A DNA stretch of 64,000 nt from Bombyx mori (Eukaryota > Arthropoda > Insecta > Lepidoptera > Bombycidae). The notes under the pieces are model-generated. The model did no database searches. It was given only the letters and a program-made list of their open reading frames with translations, and was not told the origin of the DNA. Positions within the stretch are counted from its first letter, which is position 1; each line of letters starts with the position of its first letter. The stretch covers positions 10,185,501-10,249,500 of the forward strand of contig NC_085121.1 of the NCBI RefSeq assembly GCF_030269925.1, read 5' to 3'. The position numbers were made by a program, and so were the translations under genes. Below, one piece after another: positions 54,167 through 64,000 of the stretch.

Positions 54167-57100
54167 TTATGTAGTGGTAGCCTGCATGTATCGGCGTAGT
54201 TCCTCCTGGGTGTCGAAGATCATGACTGGGAAAGGCGAACCGGGAACATGGCGTCCGGCCCAACGGACTTCGACGCGGTAATCGCCCGGCTCCGTCGGCG
54301 AGAACTGAACATTAAATTAAAACTATTATTTGTTATTGTCCTTGTAGAACGACGAAGCATACGACCCACCTAATGGCGAGTGGTTACCGTCGGCTATGGA
54401 AGTCAGCAATGCCAAGGGCAGAGCCAAGCCGCTGCTATAGTTTGTTGTCGAAATATACCTAATCACAAATTGTGTGATTGCTTGGAATGCTACGGATTCA
54501 AGCCCCTCTCAGAAGAAACACTAAACTATAAAATCCAATCACATGTTTTGAAGTATATGTCTGCGGAAATGAAATATCTTCACAATCTATATAAATTTAT
54601 ACTGAATTTTATTATAGTACCTATCAACCTTAGAAATGACTGGCCTGTTTTAGTGCAGGTGAAATTTTGACAGAAATATGTTCAATGGATCATATAAATA
54701 AATAAATGTATGGACTCTTGAGCATAGATGGAACTGAATGTACGTAGGAAGTAATTTAAAACAGACACCCAACAAAGATAATATTTGCTGTTGATATCAA
54801 TTTTTTTCTATTTTTTATCGATTTTATTATTTTTATCAAGTTCGATCGATCTGATCGGCCGATCTTTGCGAAAACCGATTACTTTCCAATATTTTTGACA
54901 ATCCATTATAATTATCACATATTCATCAGAGTATTTTCGATAAATGTAAATTTGAAACGTTATCTGATCTTACTAAGAGGTGGTCTGAGTTAGTCGAATG
55001 CGATAATATAATAATTATTAATCGGTATTACATCTTAGTTATTTGGAAAAAAAAAAACAAATCATTGTTTGAAAAACAAAAATAATCTTGACTTGATATT
55101 GTATCGTTAAATTGGCACACGATCCATTTTGTTTGAAAGTTTTTTTTTTAAATTCGGGATTGAATTAAAAAAATTGGGATTATTGGTGACGGGAATCGCA
55201 AATTTAAATCACATCACGCATAATCCCTGTTTGCAGGATAAATGACAAATAAACGAATATTTAAAGAGTGATTTCCGTGGTTGTCTTCATGCAGGAACGG
55301 CTAATTAGGCGACGAATTATTCGCACTAAATGACGCATTAGAGTAACTTACAGAGTATGGTGCGGTCCTTTTGGCTCTCGCGTTATATCTCGACCCAATT
55401 ATTCGCACTAAATGAAGCATTAGAGTACCTTGCAGAGTATGGTGCGGTCCTTTTGGCTCTCGCGTTGCATCTCGACCCGGAAGGCGCCCTTGGGTCCCCG
55501 TACGCGGACGGTGAGCTGCCCGGCGCCGGCTCCGCGCGTGTCGCACACGAACCGCGATTGGAACGACGCCAGCACACCCGGCTCCACGCCCGGGCCGTAC
55601 ACGCGGACCTGCCAATGCGATGACTCATGAGTGAGCGCGCTCACTGCCCTTCTGAGGTCATTAATGGAACCCGTAGATATCGTTGCTCACGGTAGAAATA
55701 GGTATGGTGGTCGCAGTCACGTCATGCATTACTACTTGTAGGAAAGTACCATAAAAGCAACTGTCATTGGGCATTTTTTACTGGATGATTTATCGTTCCT
55801 TTGCGAATAGGGTGATAATGAAAAAAAAATTTTTTTATTGTTATCAAAATGGGATAAATAAGTCAAGTTTCTATAAGGAGTATGAGAGTCTCATCAGCGA
55901 GGATTTTTTCTACCTTTGAAGGGTCTGGAGCTCCGGCCACTTTTAGTACAAACGGCGAGCCCGGCACGTGTTCACCAGCGAATTGTATGCTCAGCACGTG
56001 TCGTCCAGCCTCCGCCGGTTTCACATTTAGTGTGAACGTACCGTCGCCGTGTTCGTATAGCTCACAGTATGCTACCTGTAAAATTAATTCTATTATCATC
56101 AAGCTTCAAGTATGACCAGAATATTTTAAGGAGATATAGGAAGACATTATCTTTAGCAGTTATGAACTATTGGAGTATAGGTCAAAAGTAATAATTGAAT
56201 TTCGGGTGAAAGGTTTAAGCCCATTCAGAATTGAGTAGAAGATTGAGAATTTGAGATTTTTTATTAAATAGAATTCTTATTGTATTTAATGAACAATCGC
56301 CATTAAAAAGCGTCAGTGCGAAAAGGTGACTTGATATTCTTGTACGCAGAAACTGTTACTTAAATCCATCTTTAAGAACTTAAACTTCATTACAACCAAT
56401 TTCAATGCTTTTTTCACAAAATAATGTATTTCATCATTATTATTTAGGATGTTACGTTATTCGATTAATTATAGAAGAGTCATCAGACCAATTTTTTTTT
56501 TTTTTATTGCTTAGATGGGTGGACGTGTTTACAGCCCACCTGGTGTTAAGTGGTTACTGGAGCCCGTGGACATCTAACGTAAGTTCTAAGGTCTCAGTAT
56601 AGTTACAACGGCTGTCCCACTCTTCAAACCAAAACGCATTACTGCTTCACGGCAGAAATAGGCCGGGCGGTGGTACCTACCTGCGCGGACTCACAAGAGG
56701 TCCTACCACCAGTAAAGTAGATAGATAATAAAATTAAAAAAAATTACCTTATTAGGTCCAGTACAATGGGCCGTTAGTTCCCCGGGACCTGCTCGTCTGG
56801 TATCGATCCAGGATCGGATCTCCCTCCCCACAACACCGCCAGTCAGTCCGGCTCCCGAACATACCACACGTGATGCATCACCACTTTCCGAACCGGTTGC
56901 TACGTTCACCGTTAGAGGACACCCTAAGAATAGAAACGAAATTAAGGAAACCAAAAATTCAAGTGACAAAACCTTTTTGGGCGAAATTCTCTTTCAAATG
57001 TTTTCTGTAGCTCTAGATAGGCAGCTTAGACTTGCCATCAGTTACTAGCGTACCGTAATAGTTGGTTTTATGTTGTTTGTAAGCCGGCAGCGATGTTAAT

Positions 57101-60100
57101 AGCTATTCTACCTAATGCTGTATAGAGTAACCACTTAATACCGATTAGACTGTGAGCACTTTTACCCATCACAGCAATTAAAACAGGTAACACTATCCTG
57201 AAGTGTAGCGTGATTGTGTAAATGCAGTTATTCGGTTTGCGACAAAGCTATCGTGAGTTCCGGTTTAGAAACGTTTAAAATTATCAGGGATCCAATTTAA
57301 AAAAAAAAAGGATTGTGTGGTTTTATGAAACCACTGTAAAAGTGAAACTTCTTTCACATTGTAGACATTTAACTCTGACAAACAACATTTACATTAAACA
57401 CTGACAAAAAGAAACAAAATAGCGTGGAGCACTGGCACAAATGAGTAATAGTCTATACACTACACGGTCAGCTGTTGCGAACTATAGGCGCCGCCATATT
57501 GGCCTTGGCTGCTCTGACGAGCGCCTTTCACTGTATCCGTACTCCGCAGCCAACCGTCACGCGACATGCAACACACCTTTGACTAATCTCCCAGCCCACA
57601 AAACTCGTAGTTGATGGTCTCCAGGTCGCCTTGGTGTGTAAGTAGCTCTCCACAGTCCAGGCCCGGCGGGCGCGAGCGCGACCGGCACGACGTCACCGTC
57701 CGGCGTCAAAAGTGAAGCTTCAGGCGCTCCCGGACCAGCTGCACTACCATCTATAATAGAAACAAATATTAAATCCGGTTTTTAAAGTAGTATAGTTGCT
57801 TTTGTATGATTATTCATGTTTATTTTAGTAGAGCTCTGTTATCTGTTTGATACAACCATACGTCGCTGAGGATTCTCGTTAAATTTCATAATGATATGTC
57901 GTGGCTTTTAGAAGATTTAGTAGAGGGAAACTTATTCAGAAATAACCTCTGGCTTCGTACTCTTTGTTCTTCTTAATTAATTACTCCTTGTTATTTTAAT
58001 ATCCTTTAACATACATACTTAGATGTTTTATGATAGGTAAAAGAACTCATGTTTTAGTGTCTATAGGCTTATGTAACCCACAGATACTTCTAAACCACTT
58101 AATTTTTGTTCACCTACTTGAGTCAATAAATACTGGTACTAATATGTACTGCCTGTTTTAGCTATGACCATCAATCGAGAGATTGGTCTTCATAACTATA
58201 GGTGGGTACCACCTTATAATGTCTACGAGCTCTCTTAACTTTGTCACAATAGTAGCCCGTGAACTTTAACATCTAAAAAGTTAGAATTTTAGACCTATAA
58301 TGGATATATCTCAAGTTTTTGGTATGGTTAGGGCATGGCGTGGGAGGAGCTAGAACAGACTGCTCAAGACAGATGTAAATGGAAGGATTTGATTCGAGCC
58401 CTACACCCCCGCAGAGTATAGGAATAGGAAAGACAATCCGTAATAGGAATCCTCCTCCCGTAATAGGAAAGACAGAAGAGGAAGATGATTAATGAAACTC
58501 GTATATCCTAGCGGGTATAATCCTGATAATGATGATCAGTAATTACCGATAGTGAAGACAGCGGGTGTGTGAGGTGCCGCATGCGCCAATCCTCTGCCAG
58601 CAAGAGTTACTCTGTCTGCAGTGTTGCCAGATGCGACTAGAGCTTTTCTAGGAGCACCAGCAACAAGCGCTCCGTTGTAAGAAAGTTCAAACTCTTGTTC
58701 TCCGCTGATACCTTCAGCTGCGACGAGAGTGACTACTGATCGTCCGGATACTGTTTCTACACCTGTAAAAGTTAACAATAATAATATTAAATTTAAGTTT
58801 GAGTTAAGTCGTCGTGGCCTAGAGGATGAGACTTCCGGTGCATTCGTATGTTGCGATGCACCAGTGTTCGAATCCCGTCGACAGGTACTAATTGTTCCAA
58901 TGAAATACGTACTTAACAAATGTTCACAATTGACTTCCATGGTGAACGAAACACAGTGTAATAAAAGTCAAAACCGTAAAATTATAATTTTGCGTAATTA
59001 CTGGTGATAGGACGCCTTCCGAGCTCGCACGGGTAGGTACCACCACCCCGCCTATTTCTACCGTGAAGCAGTAATGCGTTTCGGTTTGAAGGGCGGGGCA
59101 GCCGTAGTTAAAAGTGAGACCTTAGAGCTCATGTCATAAGGTGGGTGGCGGCATTTACGTTGTAGGTGTCTATGGGCTGCGGTAACCACTTAACATTAGG
59201 TAGACCGTGAGCTCGTCCACCCAAGTATGCAATAAAAATTAAAAAAGAATGCTCAATAAGCTCTAAGCCAGTGATTCTTAAAGTTCGAGTCTAAGGAATG
59301 CGACATCGAACAAAAACACGGATTCAAGAAAAATGCATCGTACATCAACTTAAAATATGGAATCTAATAAAGTTTGAAAACCTTAGTGCATACTAGTTGA
59401 TACTCTGTAGCTACTTTTTTTATGGTGGAGACTTTGCTAAGCAGCGTTATAAATTATCATTCAAGATACCAGACTTTTCGGAACTCAGAAAGCAACTGCC
59501 TCTCTTATTGAAAAATCTTGTCTTTTCCTCGATTTCACCAATTAAAAAATGATAGTGACGCTTTTAAAACAATACATAAAGTATGTGAATGAATGCACTT
59601 TTTCCAATGTTCATGTAATATTGTTTTTTAATACTAGTGATGTTATTTGGTTTCTTATGTGACAACTCACGTTGATGCCTCCCAGCGAGTAAACATTCTA
59701 GTGTACCGGGCCCAGCATTGCTCGTGTCTAGGACTAGCTTGGAAGGAGCTCGCACTCGTCCAGAGTTATCAGTTCCCCATCCTCCGACTGGTACTATGGC
59801 TGATGTGTCTATTACCTGGCCAAAATTAATTTATTATGTATTGAATTTTTTTGATGAAGACATGCTATTATATACATTTTTTTTTTAAATGTTAATCTGA
59901 TTTTTATTGCTATAGGCGAATTTGCTCTTAGTGTTAAGTGGCTTTTGGTGGTTATGTATATTACAAAGTGAATGTCTGCGTCTGGCCTGAAATATGAGGT
60001 GGAAGTTACAGCTGCATGAAAATAATGGCTATCATCCCTTAAAAGCAACACACTAATGTTTGACCATATAATTATGGTCAGAGAAAGTCTTTTCTCTATT

Positions 60101-63100
60101 AATATAATATGTCAACTAACTTTGACGGAGAACGGACTTCCTGGTAGCGGTCCAGTGGATGTGAATATCCTGACTTCGTACAAACCGACGACCAGAGGGA
60201 TGTAGGCGCAGAGCCACTCGCGTGGCGCACCCGACAGCACTCTGCACTCTAGCAACCCCGAGTCTGGATTGTCTTCTTTGTCATTTGATAATCTCTCCAC
60301 CTGGTCATAGCATGGAAAATTATGTCCATAATTATGCGATTATTACTTAAAGGGTGCATCGTAATTCAATTTACTTTATTAAATATTAATTAAATATTCG
60401 TCAAAGTAGTTAAAAGAAATCCATTACAGAATTAAATTGATGTTAGGCGTTGTATAAGAATATTTTTTTGTATAAGATTTAATCTGAACTATTAAATCAA
60501 CTACAAAGTAAACATCACTAGCCGGGGATTTTTTCCTTATGTTACCAATACCGGATATAAATACGAGATTAATTAATTACAAATTTTGACCACCAAGTAT
60601 TTTACGCAGAGCTATTCACTTCGACTAGAAATCGAATCTGTACACTGTTTTACAATTGTCAAACTCACTAATAACCAAACCGTATCAAATTACCGACGAT
60701 CATATCCAATGAATTACCTCGACAGTTGGTGACGTATCTTCAGCACAGTGTATAGTGAAGGCCGCTTCCTTGCCGACATGAGCATGCGCAAGTCCGGTAC
60801 CTGAACATTTGGCGGCAGAACTGCTTCTACCACTTAAAACTCCCAAAGATATTGGACTGCCTAATACTGGAGCACCTGAAATGAAACCTATTGATCAGTT
60901 TCATGTCTTTTATTAGCTCTATTTTAGCTCTATGTCACTAAAAGTACTTTCGGTTCACTTATTATTGATTCAATACTATAAGGAGGTTTTTATCCGCCTT
61001 GAGGTTGAATGTACCATAGTAGTCTTAGTTATTTAATACAACGGTAGTCCCCCTTTTCAAACGAAAGAGCATGAGTACTTAGGAAGAAAAAACCGGACTG
61101 ATGATGATGGCTTATCGTCATAGCATGGCCTACTAATTTAAGGCATTTTACACTAGTTTATTTTTTGTGTTAATAATACAGTACCTCCATAGGTGATGTA
61201 AATCCTGTAATGTGAGGGTACAGTGGGACGCAATCGCACTCTGTGCGTGTGTCCATCCTCTCGGATGTCAACGGGCAGTCGGATGCGACGCTCACCCATC
61301 GCTTCACACACCACGTCTAATTCACCAACTCCCGCGTCCTTTGTTACAACTGAAATGTGGTAAACACAAAGTGAATTTAAAATGACTAAATTGAAAACAT
61401 TCGTAAAATAAAAATCCTAGATACTATATTTGAAAAAAACTTACCACTGAAATTGATTGGCGTTTGTGCAACAATATTTCCAGTTGGTAAACCAGAAACT
61501 ATCACTCTGTTTGGGTCGAAGGACTCGCATGTGTATGGACTCCCGGATACCGGCTTGGATAGATGTAAAACCTCTGAAAAAGAACAGATACTATTGAGTT
61601 ATATCTAAAACAAGCACATATTATGCAAAGGTGACGTGGGTACAGTCAACGTCCATCTTATATTTGAAGTCGAAACAACATGTAATATAGTCCATCGTCT
61701 CCCAATCTTACCCTTTAAACAAAAGCGTGAAAGTTTCATGGCGAAATTAGGACAGTAAAGATTACTTACATTTGAGATAAGTATTGTTTTTATTTATTTT
61801 AATAGCTTAGGAAATCTAGTGGAACAAATAAGTACAATAGCTGTTGTTTTAATGCAATTAAAAATTAGACTTCTTTATGTCTTGAAGCTATCAGCTCCGA
61901 TAATTTGTTTAAAGACCAAATGCATTGTTAATTACTCTGGGAATAAACAGAGTTTTCGTACCTTAGAACGATTTTATGTGAAAGACATACCTATAGTACT
62001 CTGTCCAACTTCATTAATAGTGAATTCTGCTTGCAACAAGCCAGACTTGGTTTGATAACATCTTACGGGCAGTGCTCGAGAGCCAGGTCCGGAGACGACC
62101 ACGTCGAATTCCCGAGCAGGTCGACCCAGGGTGTCGATACTGAATGATGCCACTTTATTAACCTGAGCTTGGTATAAACCTAGACCAGAAGCTGCCACCT
62201 GTAATGACAATTTTAAAAATCAATGTGTGATTAAACTTTTTATATTTTTAAATGATGATTATTCTCCTTTTGCAGCAGACGAGCATACGGCCCACCTGAT
62301 GGTAAGTGGTCACCGTCGCTCATGGACGTCAGCATTGCCAGGGGCAGAGCCAAGCCGCTGCCTACCATACTTTTACTTTAATTTTACTCCGTTATGTACC
62401 AATTTGCCACTTTCTGAGATAAAACGGTCATATGCTCCGGATTGAAAGCTGAGGTAGGTGAGGTATTACAATTCAATTCGAGACTTGGACTTTCTGTTTC
62501 AAAATTCGCTGTGAATTACTTGTGGCGGTATTTTAGTTGTGAAATGGTAACTACATAGCAAATGTGGACCGTGAGGTAAACCCATCTGGAGCCTTAGTTT
62601 TTTTTATTGGTTAGATGGGTGGACGAGCTCACAGCCCACCTGGTGTTAAGTGGTTACTGGAGCCCATAGACATTTACAACGTAAATGCGCCACCCACCTT
62701 GAGATATAAGTTCTAAGGTCTCAGTATAGTTACAACGGCTGCCCCACCCTTCAAACCGAAACGCATTACTGCTTCACGGCAGAAATAGGCGGGGTGGCGG
62801 TACCTACCCGTGCGGACTCATATGAGGTCCTACCACCAGTAAGAAGTTTAGTGAATTGTTATTGTGGTAACCTCTTGTCCATGGTGTGGTGGATGCACAT
62901 CGACGAGTAACGGTTCTCTGTCGATTGGCGCGCCGCTCCACAGCAGCGTCAGGCGGTGAGGGGCTGCACGCGCTGGGTGCCACACGACCTCGTGCCGTGA
63001 TCCCCCGCGCCGACGCACCGAGTGGGGGACCGTCGCACCGCCGCACGACACACGACCAGACAGTCGACCGGCACCCGCGCCATGCGTGCTCACTGAAATT

Positions 63101-63802
63101 TACTCACACTTATGTTGCACTTGTGACATGAGATTGGATATACGTGAATTCAACTGCCTGAGCTTAGGTTGAACAGGCCCATAATGGCGTAACTAATTAA
63201 TTATGTAATATAAACCTTTAAGCTTTGAACATTGTCAACTATTTTCTGAAAGCCGCTCTTATTATATCTATTTCGATTTATTAACATTACCCATATATTA
63301 AATATGATTACCGGTCAATATAGCTGGTCGGTGAACCACTGCATTTCCAATAGACAACACCTTTACAGCAGTGGCATCAACAGCCTCGACTTCCGCCACC
63401 GGTCCCTTTGCACTTCTGACAACATATCTACCAACACGACTCGCAGGAAACGTTAGGAGACCAGTGTCCTCGAGCTGTGCATCAGAAACACGCACTCCAG
63501 TAGGAGATATTACGTCTACGTCTGAAAGACTCTCGTCGATCTCCACTGTTGCAACTCCACCTAGAAATTCAGTATTATTGATGAGTTTTTCAACACACAT
63601 TTCATCATAATCATATTGATAATCAGTAAAATCAAAAATTTCGAAACTTACCAATTTGTACATAAGTGTGTGGTTCGTTGACGCGGCAAATGAATGGACT
63701 ACCAGGAACTGCTTGTTCATTGAACGTGACTGACACTCGATGAGGCTCTCGAGAAACTGGCACAAAAGTCACATCGTACAGACCACGGGCCACAGCCACT
63801 AC
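54167..63802 (-). CDS. Filamin-family actin cross-linker, C-terminal 883 aa (5' end outside window)
   Basis: Fifteen exons (minus strand): 63,652-63,802; 63,312-63,560; 62,872-63,092; 61,991-62,198; 61,445-61,573; 61,185-61,349; 60,718-60,875; 60,121-60,300; 59,671-59,815; 58,547-58,762; 57,577-57,750; 56,748-56,923; 55,914-56,075; 55,429-55,608; 54,167-54,304. They total 2,652 nt, GT/AG throughout, all phases consistent. The protein is a chain of filamin-type Ig repeats, shown by recurring 'AG.HVPGSPF', 'GPGLPGSPFSV', 'AGPGELTAHCTGP' and 'GDGTFTLNVKPAEAGRH' signatures. It ends ...VPGSPFPVMIFDTQEELRRYM and six more residues. Filamins cross-link actin and bind membrane and signalling partners through these repeats. 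The actin-binding domain lies upstream of the window. Between the cheerio and jitterbug types of Drosophila, the tail seems nearer jitterbug, but this was not tested. Confidence 0.92.
54333..54437 (-). mobile_element. LINE 3' tail fragment in last intron of the filamin gene
   Basis: The common tail in minus orientation (ACGACCCACCTAATGGCGAG, then GCCAAGGGCAGAGCC), 29 bp from the last exon. Confidence 0.6.
55315..55478. repeat. 82-bp tandem duplication over a filamin exon end
   Basis: Units 55,315-55,396 and 55,397-55,478 are about 93% identical. Each contains the exon's 3' end (encoding RESQKDRTIL) and a donor region. The inner unit has AAG/GTACTC (exon end 55,429). The outer unit reads CTCTGTAAGTTA. 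Using the outer donor would place an in-frame TAA right after the inner one, so the inner donor must be used for full-length protein. Confidence 0.9.
56492..56717 (-). mobile_element. Bm1 SINE in filamin intron
   Basis: A minus-oriented headless Bm1 with a small internal deletion (near 56,575), 31 bp from the exon ending at 56,748. Confidence 0.85.
58807..59245 (+). mobile_element. Full-length Bm1 SINE in filamin intron
   Basis: Complete 440-bp element: tRNA-like head with A box (TGGCCTAGAGG) and B box (GTTCGAATCCC), middle region, body, and an AATAAAAATT end. It is antisense to the host gene. It serves as the reference for the other Bm1 fragments in the window. Confidence 0.92.
62268..62372 (-). 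mobile_element. LINE 3' tail fragment in filamin intron
   Basis: The common tail in minus orientation (CGAGCATACGGCCCACCTG, then GCCAGGGGCAGAGCC). Confidence 0.6.
62598..62842 (-). mobile_element. Bm1 SINE in filamin intron
   Basis: A minus-oriented headless Bm1, ending 30 bp from the exon at 62,872. Confidence 0.85.
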
Positions 63803-64000
63803 CTGTAAATGTTGTACATTTTATTAATTTCGATCTTTTTGTGTTTGGAAAAGTAGATGTTCTCGGCTAAATAATAGCAGAAAATTCTCATATTAATGGC
63901 GTGGTTCATATTATATCCAAAATCTAAAAGATTGTCGGGGATACAATAAAAAATTTATAGGGCTCTTATAGGAACATGAATAATACCATTAGCTTAGCGG

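Noticed and set aside
55301..55644. Several overlapping open frames on both strands near a filamin exon
   Set aside because: GC-rich shadows of the filamin exon and its 82-bp duplication. Only one frame continues in phase across introns.

Overview
The window looks like nuclear DNA of a moth, most likely Bombyx (silkworm). The evidence is about eighteen copies or fragments of the tRNA-derived Bm1 SINE, BMC1-like, R1-clade and RTE-clade LINEs, lepidopteran Helitrons, a mariner, and short genes cut by AT-rich introns. The organism call is inference from these repeat families.

Left half (1-39,000): three paralogous genes, called A, B and C here, lie in tandem on the minus strand. Each has the same seven-exon layout: a short 5' UTR exon, a signal-peptide exon and five more coding exons, with identical intron phases. 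They encode cysteine-free secreted proteins of about 259, 573 and 257 residues. The family call (JHBP/takeout or Der p 7-like lipid carriers) is tentative. B differs from A mainly by a 29-unit, 33-bp coding repeat that adds about 320 Pro/Glu-rich residues. A and B share introns, an intronic R1-clade fragment and long flanks, so they are a recent duplication. C is older. Non-coding modules named S (downstream of each gene) and E (between genes) mark the duplication unit, and there is an orphan copy of a gene C exon between B and C.

Middle (39,000-54,000): mostly repeat-derived. It holds an intact-looking RTE retrotransposon with an 11-bp target-site duplication (42,785-46,059). It also holds a three-exon plus-strand gene, D (48,419-51,492), that I could assemble only by matching splice phases. 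D predicts a 148-residue secreted protein that I do not recognise. A MITE-like element lies at 52,224-52,561.

Right end (54,167-63,802 and beyond): the last fifteen coding exons of a filamin-family gene on the minus strand, 883 residues, every junction in phase, with the 5' part outside the window. Genes D and filamin converge. I saw no structural RNA gene, CRISPR array or bacterial feature.
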